Of a stretch of DNA of 5,973 nucleotides, positions 1 to 5,597 are shown in pieces; position 1 is the first letter of the stretch, and each line of letters starts with the position of its first letter. Under the pieces are notes generated by a model, which saw only the letters and a program-made list of their open reading frames with translations, searched no databases and was not told the DNA's origin. Made by a program: the position numbers and the translations under genes. The stretch is taken from contig CADCWB010000006.1 of assembly GCA_902806295.1 (NCBI GenBank), positions 1-5,973 of the forward strand. Direction: 5' to 3'. The stretch comes from an uncultured Sphingomonas sp. (GTDB lineage: Bacteria; Pseudomonadota; Alphaproteobacteria; Sphingomonadales; Sphingomonadaceae).

Positions 1-175
1 CGAGCGCGTGCACCCCAGCATCGGTCCGGCCGGCGGCGTGAGCGGTGACGCTTTCCCCGGTCATCGCTCCGGCGGCGCGTTCGAGCGCAGCTTGGACCGT
101 TGGGCCATGATCCTGCCGCTGCCAGCCCAAGAACGGACCGCCATCCCATTCCACGATCAGCTTCCAGCGCGTCAC
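1..175 (-). CDS. truA: tRNA pseudouridine synthase A, N-terminal part (runs off left edge)
   Basis: TruA converts uridines 38-40 of the tRNA anticodon arm to pseudouridine in the cytoplasm. Only the first 58 codons are visible; the C-terminus lies beyond position 1. The start is a GTG at 175-173, giving VTRWKLIVEWDGG. Two family hallmarks are readable: a GWQRQ segment at residues 17-21 and the catalytic block GRTDAGVHAL at 49-58, where D52 corresponds to the nucleophilic Asp (D60 in the E. coli enzyme). The GTG start overlaps the fmt stop codon as GTGA, so translation is probably coupled to fmt in one minus-strand transcript. No strong ribosome binding site precedes it, which fits coupling. 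Identity is confident; the rest of the protein cannot be assessed. Confidence 0.95.
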   Translation of the reverse strand, partial: MTRWKLIVEWDGGPFLGWQRQDHGPTVQAALERAAGAMTGESVTAHAAGRTDAGVHAL

Positions 176-1077
176 GCCAGCACGGCGCGTGGCGGGACGG
201 AAAAGCCGCGCAGCAGTTCGGACGGACTCATCGGCCCACGTCCTGCCCGCTGCACCAGTGTCGGCCGGAACGCGCCTTCGGCACAGGCAATGGTCAGATC
301 GTGATCGAGCACTTCGCCCGCCGCACCGGAGCCATCGGCCAGCTCGCCGACCAGCAGCTTGATCCGCTCGGCACCGGCCTCGAACCACGCGCCCGGTGAG
401 GGAGCGAAAGCCCGGACCTGACGCTCGACCTGAACGGCGGACGCGCTCCAGTCGATTCGCGTTTCCTCTTTCTGGATCTTCCCGGCGTAGGTGACACCTT
501 CCGCTGGCTGCACTTGGGGCGGCGCGTTCGCCGGATCGGCGAGATAGTCGAGCATGAGCCGCGCGCCGAGTGCCGCCAGATCCGTCGTCAGCTCGCCGCC
601 GTTGCGGTGCCCGATCGGCAGCTCGGCCCACATCAGCATCGGACCGGTATCGAGACCCGCTTCCATCTGCATGATGGTGACACCGGTCACCTCATCGCCG
701 GCGAGAATGGCGCGGTGAATGGGCGCCGCGCCGCGCCAGCGCGGAAGCAGCGAGGCATGGACATTCACGCACCCCCGCTTCGGAGCATCCAGAACCGGTT
801 GGGGCAGGATCAGACCATAGGCGGCGACCACCGCGACATCCGCTTCAAGCGCGGCAAAGGCCTGCTGCTCCGCCGGATCGCGCAGCCGGACAGGGGTGCG
901 GACCGCAAGGCCAAGCTGTTCCGCGCGCTGCTGCACCGGCGTCGCCTGCAGCTTCTTGCCTCGCTGCGCCGGGCGCGGCGGTTGGCAGTAGACGGCGGCG
1001 ACCTCGTGCCCAGCCCCGACCAGCGCTTCCAGCGTCGGCACCGCAAACGAAGGCGATCCCATGAAAATGACCCGCAT
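172..1077 (-). CDS. fmt: Methionyl-tRNA formyltransferase
   Basis: Fmt transfers a formyl group from 10-formyltetrahydrofolate to the amino group of initiator Met-tRNA, preparing it for translation initiation. The 301-residue product is close to the usual 310 or so. The N-terminal Rossmann-like formyltransferase domain starts MRVIFMGSPSFAVPTL. A basic loop typical of the family follows (QPPRPAQRGKKL, residues 32-43). The catalytic segment is CVNVHASLLPRWRGAAPI at 103-120, with N105 and H107, and the catalytic Asp is D143 in GLDTGPML (counterparts of E. coli N106, H108 and D144). The C-terminal OB-like tRNA-binding domain begins around residue 200 (TYAGKIQKEE). The ATG is at 1077-1075. The gene is divergent from recR and overlaps truA by 4 nt. 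Its functional partner def lies about 800 bp away on the other strand. Nothing is broken or missing. Confidence 0.97.
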   Translation of the reverse strand: MRVIFMGSPSFAVPTLEALVGAGHEVAAVYCQPPRPAQRGKKLQATPVQQRAEQLGLAVRTPVRLRDPAEQQAFAALEADVAVVAAYGLILPQPVLDAPKRGCVNVHASLLPRWRGAAPIHRAILAGDEVTGVTIMQMEAGLDTGPMLMWAELPIGHRNGGELTTDLAALGARLMLDYLADPANAPPQVQPAEGVTYAGKIQKEETRIDWSASAVQVERQVRAFAPSPGAWFEAGAERIKLLVGELADGSGAAGEVLDHDLTIACAEGAFRPTLVQRAGRGPMSPSELLRGFSVPPRAVLA

Positions 1078-1125
1078 GGCCGCGCCTATGGCTTAGCAGA
1101 GCGAGAATTCCTATCTGCTGTTCGC
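1078..1125. promoter_or_regulatory. Divergent fmt/recR spacer with a short dyad
   Basis: These 48 bp separate the fmt and recR start codons, so the promoters for both directions must lie here or inside the opposite coding region. A perfect 6-bp inverted repeat, AGCAGA at 1095-1100 and TCTGCT at 1114-1119, is separated by 13 nt around a central GAATTC (1105-1110). It could be an operator or chance. TATCTG at 1112-1117 is a possible -10 element for recR that would give an almost leaderless mRNA, but there is no good -35 match. Neither start codon has a strong Shine-Dalgarno sequence. Confidence 0.3.
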
Positions 1126-1722
1126 ATGGCGTCGCAGGAAATCGAAGCATTGGCCGGAGCCTTGGCCCGCCTGCCTGGCCTTGGCCCACGCTCCGCCCGC
1201 CGCGCCGTGCTGCACCTGATGAAGAAGCGCGAGAGCGCGCTGACGCCGCTTCTCAGCGCCCTGCAGACCGTCGCGGAGCGGCTCAGCACCTGCTCGACCT
1301 GCGGGAACGTCGATACGGCCGATCCTTGCACCATCTGCCGCGACCAACGGCGCGACGAGCGCAGCCTGTGCGTGGTGGAGGAGGTGTCGGACCTGTGGGC
1401 GTTGGACCGCTCGCGCTTGTTCCCGGGACGCTACCATGTGCTGGGCGGGCGCTTGTCCGCGCTGGAGGGAGTGCGGCCGGAGGATTTGTCGATTGACGGT
1501 CTGGTCCGGCGGGTGTCGGCCGGCGGCATCGACGAAGTCGTGCTCGCCATGAACGCGACGCTGGAGGGCCAGACGACGGCGCATTATCTGGCCGAGCGGC
1601 TGGAGAAATATCCGGTCCGGCTGACCCAATTGGCGCATGGTCTGCCAGTCGGCGGCGAACTCGACTACCTCGACGAAGGTACGCTGGCGCAGGCGCTGCG
1701 GGCCCGGCGTCCGGTTGCTTGA
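1126..1722 (+). CDS. recR: Recombination mediator protein RecR
   Basis: RecR acts with RecO (and RecF) to load RecA onto single-stranded DNA at gaps during recombinational repair. The product is 198 residues, the normal length (201 in E. coli). In order: an N-terminal helix-hairpin-helix (LARLPGLGPRSARRAVLHL, 13-31); a four-cysteine zinc finger with C56, C59, C68 and C71 (CSTC...CTIC); a Toprim domain beginning at LCVVEEVSDLWAL (81-93); and the conserved C-terminal segment AHGLPVGGELDYLDEGTLAQAL (170-191). I chose the ATG at 1126 because MASQEIEALAG aligns with the usual RecR N-terminus. The frame stays open far upstream to 514, but that part is antisense to fmt. No clear ribosome binding site precedes the ATG. 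The gene is divergent from fmt and lies upstream of def in the same direction. Confidence 0.97.
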   Translation: MASQEIEALAGALARLPGLGPRSARRAVLHLMKKRESALTPLLSALQTVAERLSTCSTCGNVDTADPCTICRDQRRDERSLCVVEEVSDLWALDRSRLFPGRYHVLGGRLSALEGVRPEDLSIDGLVRRVSAGGIDEVVLAMNATLEGQTTAHYLAERLEKYPVRLTQLAHGLPVGGELDYLDEGTLAQALRARRPVA

Positions 1723-1884
1723 TCAATAGGACTTCGGCTGCCACCAGCGGCGACGCTCTTTCCCATCGTTGGCTGGCACCTTGAGGATGCAGGATCGACT
1801 GCATTCGTCACGACCGCGACCATCGGGACCATTCGCCGCCCGGCCGCTTGATGTGGCGGGACCGGATCGACTAGGCCGCGCGTC
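1723..1884 (+). other. recR-def intergenic spacer
   Basis: This 162-bp gap is the longest non-coding stretch in the window. No convincing protein gene lies in it: the frames that cross it are weak-start readings continuing into the shadows of recR or def. It contains one perfect inverted repeat at 1787-1804 and the 9-mer GGATCGACT twice (1792-1800 and 1863-1871). I find no U-tract terminator after recR and no strong promoter for def; TTGATG at 1848-1853 lacks a matching -10. Whether def is read from the recR promoter or from its own cannot be decided. Confidence 0.5.
1787..1804 (+). repeat. Short inverted repeat upstream of def
   Basis: ATGCAG (1787-1792) and CTGCAT (1799-1804) form a perfect 6-bp dyad around a 6-nt loop, GATCGA. 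In RNA this could be a small hairpin in a recR-def transcript or in the def leader. In DNA it could be a protein-binding site. The stem is short and no run of U follows, so it is not a standard intrinsic terminator. A dyad of this size can arise by chance. Confidence 0.3.
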
Positions 1885-2442
1885 ATGTCCTTGCTCCCGA
1901 TTATCGAAGTCCCCGACTCCATGCTACGCGCCCAGTCTGCTCCGATTGAGCGGGTGGACGAGGAGCTGGAGCGGCTGATCACCAGCATGTTCGAGACCAT
2001 GTACGAAGCCCCTGGCATCGGCCTTGCCGCCGTCCAAGTGGCCGTGCCTCGGCGCCTGATGGTGATCGACCTGCAAGACCCTGAGGAGGTGGGCGAGGGC
2101 GAGGAAGAGGGCCCACCGGTCAGACGGCCGCACGTCTTTATCAATCCCGAAATCCTGCATCGCTCCGATGCACGCAAGAGCTACAATGAAGGCTGTCTGT
2201 CGATCCCGGAGCAATATGCCGAGATCGAGCGTCCGGATCTCGTCCGGTTGCGCTGGCTAGACCGCTCCGGCACGCCACAGGAGGGCGAGTTCGACGGGCT
2301 CATGTCGGTCTGCATCCAGCATGAGATCGACCACCTCGATGGGGTATTGTTCATCGATTATCTGTCGCGACTGAAGCGCGACATGATGGTCAAGAAGGTG
2401 GTGAAAGCCCGCAAGGACCGCGACCAGGCCGCGGTCCTCTAG
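1885..2442 (+). CDS. def: Peptide deformylase
   Basis: Def is a cytoplasmic metalloenzyme that removes the N-formyl group from nascent proteins, reversing the mark that Fmt places on initiator Met-tRNA. All three catalytic motifs are intact in the 185-residue product: GIGLAAVQ (44-51), EGCLS (102-106) with metal ligand C104, and QHEIDH (145-150) with ligands H146 and H150 and catalytic E147. It is somewhat longer than the 169-residue E. coli enzyme. The extra length comes partly from an acidic, Gly/Pro-containing insert at about 64-79 (DPEEVGEGEEEG) before the conserved VFINPEI strand, and partly from a basic C-terminal helix (RLKRDMMVKKVVKARKDRD). The start at 1885 gives MSLLPIIEVPDSML, the usual N-terminus, although the ribosome binding site is weak. 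The next gene converges on it 6 bp after the stop. Confidence 0.97.
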   Translation: MSLLPIIEVPDSMLRAQSAPIERVDEELERLITSMFETMYEAPGIGLAAVQVAVPRRLMVIDLQDPEEVGEGEEEGPPVRRPHVFINPEILHRSDARKSYNEGCLSIPEQYAEIERPDLVRLRWLDRSGTPQEGEFDGLMSVCIQHEIDHLDGVLFIDYLSRLKRDMMVKKVVKARKDRDQAAVL

Positions 2443-2448
2443 CAAGCG

Positions 2449-2841
2449 TCAGGCCAGCGATTGGGCGGCGTTGCGGCAGTCGGCGGCGCACTCGCGGCAG
2501 ATCTGGGCGCATAGTTTGCAATGCTCGTGCTCGTGCCGCTCGCATTCCGCCGCGCACTGCTCGCACATGCGAGCGCATAGCTCGAGCAACTCACGCAGAA
2601 TCAGATTGTCGTCGCCGGTGCGGCGAGTGCCGAGGCGGGCCGTGACTTCGCAGATGTCGCTGCAATCGGAGCAGAGGCGGATGCATTGGGTCATGTCATG
2701 GCCGCTCTCGGCCTGACAGGCGTCGGCGCAGGACAGGCACATCTTCGCGCAATACATCAGGTGGTGGACGGCATCGGCCAACGCCTGGTTGTGGTGCGCA
2801 GCGCTGTTGGGATGCAGCGAGATCATCTTGCGAATGGACAT
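2449..2841 (-). CDS. Four-helix-bundle copper-storage protein, Csp3/DUF326-like
   Basis: This 130-residue protein carries 17 cysteines. Four clusters follow the C-x3-C-x2-C-x3-C heptad-like spacing: C31/35/38/42, C53/57/60/64, C89/93/96/100 and C111/115/118/122, with an extra C108. This is the pattern of Csp copper-storage proteins (the DUF326 family), in which cysteines line the core of a four-helix bundle and bind many Cu(I) ions. There is no Tat or Sec signal peptide, so it resembles the cytosolic Csp3 type rather than exported Csp1. Histidines cluster at HHNQALADAVHH (16-27) and HEHEHC (103-108), possibly at an open end of the bundle where copper enters. The start at 2841 is chosen because a strong GAGGAG sits just upstream; a TTG at 2880 would be the alternative. 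It is a lone gene, convergent with def and divergent from rmuC, with no copper exporter or chaperone in view. Copper binding is inferred from the family. Confidence 0.9.
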   Translation of the reverse strand: MSIRKMISLHPNSAAHHNQALADAVHHLMYCAKMCLSCADACQAESGHDMTQCIRLCSDCSDICEVTARLGTRRTGDDNLILRELLELCARMCEQCAAECERHEHEHCKLCAQICRECAADCRNAAQSLA

Positions 2842-2845
2842 GAAT

Positions 2846-2852
2846 TCTCCTC
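2846..2852 (-). promoter_or_regulatory. Shine-Dalgarno sequence of the copper-storage gene
   Basis: On the minus strand GAGGAGA lies 4 nt upstream of the ATG at 2841. It is one of the strongest ribosome binding sites in the window and decides the start codon against the longer TTG reading from 2880. Confidence 0.75.
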
Positions 2853-2888
2853 GGATCGCGTGCGGCGACTTTGGGCGCAAGGAAGCGC

Positions 2889-2917
2889 TTGAGCAAGCCG
2901 GGATAGGCGATTAGGGT
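2889..2917 (+). promoter_or_regulatory. Candidate sigma-70-type promoter for rmuC
   Basis: TTGAGC, 17 nt, TAGGGT: the -35 matches TTGACA at four positions, including TTGA, and the spacing is ideal, but the -10 matches TATAAT poorly. Transcription would start about 25 nt before the rmuC start codon. It is a plausible but weak assignment from sequence alone. Confidence 0.3.
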
Positions 2918-2947
2918 TCGCACTTTGTTCTTGGGGGTGATGCAGGC

Positions 2948-4429
2948 ATGGACGCGGTGCTGATCGTCGGAGCGGCCATCGTGGCGCTGATTGCGGGCGT
3001 GATGTTGGGCTGGGCCTTGGCGCGGCAATCCGAGGCCCCGCTACGGGCGGAAGCGGACGGCTTGCGCCAACGCTGTGCGACGGCGGAGCAGGAGCTGGCG
3101 GTGACCGCCGAGCGTGCGCGGCGACTGGTGCAGGCGGAAGAGATGCTCAAGGCGGTCACGGACGAGCGCGACAAGGTTCGCCAGCAGCTCGCTGGAACCG
3201 CCGAGCGTGCGGCGCGGGCCGAGCAGCTGGGTGAGCGGCTGTCGATCATTACCGGCGAGCGGGACGAGGCGCTGCGCGGCAAGGCAGCGTTGGAATCTGA
3301 CGTGCGCAACTTCGACAAGCAGCTGAAGCTGCTGCAGGAATCGAAGGAGCAGCTGGTCACCCAGTTCCGCGAAGTCGGCGACAAGTTGCTGGAAAAGGCG
3401 CAAGCCGATTTCCTGGCGAAGGCCGACGATCGCCTGGCCAAGGCCGATCAAGAGCAGAATGCCAAGCTGAAGCACCTGCTGCAGCCGGTCGAGACGACGC
3501 TGAAACGCTACGAGGAAGGCCTGCAGCGGGTCGAGAAGGAGCGGGTCGATCAGTATGCCGGCCTGCGCGAGGCGGTGGAGCTGGTTCGTGCGGGGCAGGG
3601 GCAGGTGCGGGACGAGGCACGCAGGTTGGTCACGGCGCTGACCTCCTCGCCAAAGCAGCGCGGCCGCTGGGGTGAGAAGTCGCTTGAGAACGTCCTGACC
3701 CAGGCCGGGCTGGTGAAGGGGGTCGATTTTCGCCTGGAGGTGTCGGTCGAGGGCGAAGATGGCCGCTTGCGTCCCGACGCGGTGGTCAACCTGCCCGATG
3801 GCCGCAAGCTGATCATCGACGCGAAATGCTCGCTCAACGCTTATCTCGATGCCTGCGACGAGGTCGACGACGACAAACGTACCGCTAGCTTCAAGGCTCA
3901 TCTGGCATCCATCCTGCGCCACGCGCAGCAGCTCGGCAGCAAGAACTATTGGGCGCAGTTCGGCGACTCGGCCGACTATGTGGTGATGTACATTCCGGGC
4001 GAGCACTTCCTGTCCGCGGCGCTGGAGCAGGACCCGGATCTTTGGGAAAAGGCGCACAAGGATCGGGTGCTGCTTGCGACACCCACCAACCTGGTCGCGA
4101 TCGCGCGAACCGTGGCAAGCATGTGGAAGCAGGAGAAGCTCGCCAAGGCCGCCGAAGAGATTGCCGCACTCGGTAAGGAATTACACTCGCGGCTCGCCAC
4201 CATGGCTGGGCACATCCAGCGCATGGGCAGCAACCTCGCGACCGCCAACGCGGCCTACAACCAGATGGTCGGCAGCTTCGAGAGCCAGGTGTTCAGTCAG
4301 GCGAGGCGGTTCGAGGGACTCGGCGCCGGGAGTGCCAAGGAAATCACGCCACCCCCGGTGATCGAAGCGTTGCCGCGACCGTTGACCAAGCTGCTCGGGC
4401 CAGCAGAAGGACCGATCGCGGCGGAGTAG
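2948..4429 (+). CDS. rmuC: DNA recombination protein RmuC homologue
   Basis: RmuC-family proteins are linked to limiting DNA rearrangements at inverted repeats; their exact activity is poorly defined. The 493-residue product has an N-terminal membrane segment (about residues 4-25, VLIVGAAIVALIAGVMLG...). A long charged coiled-coil region rich in Glu, Arg, Lys and Gln runs from about 30 to 230. The conserved RmuC core starts at RGRWGEKSLENVL (238-250). Within the core, RPDAVVNLPDGRKLIIDAKCSL (275-296) gives the D277...D291-x-K293 signature of a PD-(D/E)XK nuclease fold. Further conserved blocks are DYVVMYIPGEHFL (343-355) and LLATPTNLVAIARTV (375-389). The tail after 455 is Pro-rich and probably disordered. 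The topology suggests a cytoplasmic nuclease-like domain tethered to the inner membrane. Length is typical of the family. The start at 2948 is preceded by GGGGG 10 nt upstream. Convergent with the META operon. Confidence 0.95.
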   Translation: MDAVLIVGAAIVALIAGVMLGWALARQSEAPLRAEADGLRQRCATAEQELAVTAERARRLVQAEEMLKAVTDERDKVRQQLAGTAERAARAEQLGERLSIITGERDEALRGKAALESDVRNFDKQLKLLQESKEQLVTQFREVGDKLLEKAQADFLAKADDRLAKADQEQNAKLKHLLQPVETTLKRYEEGLQRVEKERVDQYAGLREAVELVRAGQGQVRDEARRLVTALTSSPKQRGRWGEKSLENVLTQAGLVKGVDFRLEVSVEGEDGRLRPDAVVNLPDGRKLIIDAKCSLNAYLDACDEVDDDKRTASFKAHLASILRHAQQLGSKNYWAQFGDSADYVVMYIPGEHFLSAALEQDPDLWEKAHKDRVLLATPTNLVAIARTVASMWKQEKLAKAAEEIAALGKELHSRLATMAGHIQRMGSNLATANAAYNQMVGSFESQVFSQARRFEGLGAGSAKEITPPPVIEALPRPLTKLLGPAEGPIAAE

Positions 4430-4464
4430 CTGGGAGGAAGGTTGAGCGAAGACCGTCGAGCGGA
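4430..4464. other. Convergent gap between rmuC and the META operon
   Basis: Thirty-five bases separate the rmuC stop codon from the stop of the last META-domain gene on the other strand. I see no stem-loop followed by a T run in either direction, so no intrinsic terminator can be called here. Transcripts from the two sides probably overlap at their 3' ends or end by a factor-dependent route. Confidence 0.4.
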
Positions 4465-4911
4465 TCATGGCAGACGCCGAAGGGTAAGGCTGCCTGCGCG
4501 GTTGCTGAGGCTGAGGAGGTCCCCGACCACCTCCATGTCCATCGGCCGGCGGAGGACGCGGAAGCCGGCCTCCTCGAACCGCATCGGGTCGGGCGCGCCG
4601 GGCCGCGGATCGAAGCAGCCGCGTTCGGTATTGTCGCTCCCGGTCGGAACCAGCCGGCTCGCCTGCACGACAAAGCCGCCGCGCAAGTCATTGCATCCGA
4701 GATTGGCGCGCAAGCTGCCCGCCTCGAACGTGATGAGGTAGCGCGCCCTGCCGCCGGTGCCTTCACCGCCGACAGCCGTCACTTCCCAGCGAGTGCCCGC
4801 CAGCGGGACCAGCTCGGCGGCAAGCGGCGGCGTAGTCGATGGAGGATTTGGCCCTTGGAGCGTCCCGCAGCTTGCCAGCGACGCGGCCAGAGCCAGCGCT
4901 ACGAGGCGCAT
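4465..4911 (-). CDS. META-domain (HslJ-like) lipoprotein, third gene of the array
   Basis: A 148-residue predicted lipoprotein. The signal peptide is MRLVALALAASLASC with a canonical lipobox LAS-C (Cys15). A Pro/Thr/Ser-rich linker follows to about residue 33, then one META domain: the start strand LAGTRWEVTAVGG (38-49), LGCND (71-75), a second cysteine at C99 in RGCFD, and the closing AGSLTL (139-144). META domains occur in the E. coli heat-shock protein HslJ (linked to novobiocin resistance) and in surface proteins of parasites; their molecular role is unclear. It is expected to sit in the outer or inner membrane facing the periplasm. The ATG overlaps the stop of the upstream gene by one base (TGATG), with no strong ribosome binding site of its own, so reinitiation coupling is likely. 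This copy departs most from the M-x-C-P motif of its neighbours. No specific function can be assigned. Confidence 0.85.
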   Translation of the reverse strand: MRLVALALAASLASCGTLQGPNPPSTTPPLAAELVPLAGTRWEVTAVGGEGTGGRARYLITFEAGSLRANLGCNDLRGGFVVQASRLVPTGSDNTERGCFDPRPGAPDPMRFEEAGFRVLRRPMDMEVVGDLLSLSNRAGSLTLRRLP

Positions 4912-5597
4912 CAATGCTGCCGCCGCAAGGCGATGGAGCCGGCGGCGTTGATCATGATCAGGCGGTCCCGGGCTGCAAAGTTGAGCTCCACCGGCTGCGC
5001 CAGAATGCGCACGGCTTGGATCTCGAAGCTCATGTCGGGACAGGCCATGCGCGTGGGGGCGAGCCGCCCGGCCGTCATGGTGGTGGCCGCGATCGAGTAG
5101 GTGCCATTGGTGCTGTTGCACCCGAAGCGCCCGCGCAGCTTGTCGCCCTCGAAAACCAGGTGAAACCGCTCGCCGCCTCCGGTTGCACGGCCGTTCACCG
5201 CCTCGACCGTCCAGCTGCTGTTGAGCAGGGTTGCCGGAGGGATGAGCTGCCCGCCGCAGCCTTCGAACGAACGGTCGTCCACGCGGAGTTGGATCTTGTC
5301 GGGGTAGATGCGGTCGCTCATGCCATCGCTGCAGCGGCTGTGGACGATGTTCACGCCGATCCGCTTGGTCTGGTAGATCTCGCCTGCAAAGCCGATGATC
5401 GGGCGCGGCCTGCGCTGGACTATTTTCACACCAGGAGCATTCGCTTCGGTGAAAACCAGCTCCCGCTCGCTGATCACCAGGCTCCAGAACGGCTCGGTCC
5501 CGAGTGCGCGGTACACGTCGTCGCTGATCGGCGAGGGCGTCGGAACGGTGGCACAGCCGGCCGCCAAAAGGGCAAGTAGCGGGGCGAAGCGGATCAT
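4911..5597 (-). CDS. Two-domain lipoprotein: GTEPFW-type domain plus META domain
   Basis: A 228-residue predicted lipoprotein whose signal peptide MIRFAPLLALLAAGC ends in a lipobox (AAG-C, Cys15). The first domain (about 26-118) opens with YRALGTEPFWSLVIS, a motif I recall from uncharacterised membrane-associated proteins of the COG3650 kind. It contains a cysteine pair, C89 (SRCSDGMSD) and C114 (FEGCGG), that could form a periplasmic disulfide. The second (about 124-226) is a META/HslJ-like domain: NSSWTVEAVNG (126-136), FGCNSTNG (158-165), MACPDM (184-189) and the final AGSIAL (219-224). It lies between two META-domain genes, with ATGA and TGATG junctions. A clear AGGAGA at 5608-5613 lies 10 nt upstream of the ATG, inside the previous gene. 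The fused architecture suggests a cell-envelope binding or stress role, but that is a guess. The domain boundaries are estimates. Confidence 0.85.
   Translation of the reverse strand: MIRFAPLLALLAAGCATVPTPSPISDDVYRALGTEPFWSLVISERELVFTEANAPGVKIVQRRPRPIIGFAGEIYQTKRIGVNIVHSRCSDGMSDRIYPDKIQLRVDDRSFEGCGGQLIPPATLLNSSWTVEAVNGRATGGGERFHLVFEGDKLRGRFGCNSTNGTYSIAATTMTAGRLAPTRMACPDMSFEIQAVRILAQPVELNFAARDRLIMINAAGSIALRRQH

Larger units (their letters stand above)
2842..2947. promoter_or_regulatory. Divergent spacer between copper-storage gene and rmuC
   Basis: This 106-bp region must carry the minus-strand promoter of the copper-storage gene and the plus-strand promoter of rmuC. The best plus-strand candidate is TTGAGC (2889-2894), a 17-nt spacer, then TAGGGT (2912-2917), followed by a purine-rich GGGGG (2933-2937) 10 nt before the rmuC ATG. 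I found no clear minus-strand promoter and no evident CueR- or CsoR-type palindrome, so copper control is not demonstrated. The short palindrome AAGCGCTT lies at 2883-2890. Confidence 0.35.

Noticed and set aside
1848..1876. TTGATG as the -35 box of a def promoter
   Set aside because: At spacings of 15-17 nt the -10 hexamers (GACTAG, ACTAGG, CTAGGC) match TATAAT at two positions or fewer.
1769..1978. Small plus-strand frame in the recR-def spacer
   Set aside because: It has a TTG start, no ribosome binding site, most of its length overlaps def in another frame, and no recognisable sequence features.
1885..2841. Functional coupling of the copper-storage protein with peptide deformylase through metal supply
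   Set aside because: Deformylases use Fe(II), Zn or similar metals, not copper. The genes are on opposite strands and merely converge, so adjacency is not evidence of a shared role.
2842..2880. Longer copper-storage protein starting from TTG at 2880
   Set aside because: The ATG at 2841 has a strong GAGGAG at the right spacing. The 13 extra residues overlap that site and show no family similarity.
3041..4057. Long minus-strand open frame (338 residues) inside rmuC
   Set aside because: It is exactly antisense to well-conserved RmuC sequence and reads as Leu/Gln/Arg-rich low-complexity protein without recognisable motifs, a usual by-product of high-GC codon use.
4949..4960. Palindromic TGATCATGATCA
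   Set aside because: It lies within coding sequence for the conserved segment RLIMIN of the META lipoprotein, so the codons explain it.
4839..5579. Plus-strand open frame of 246 residues
   Set aside because: It is antisense to the two-domain META lipoprotein, which has a signal peptide, lipobox, ribosome binding site and conserved motifs. The plus frame shows none of these.
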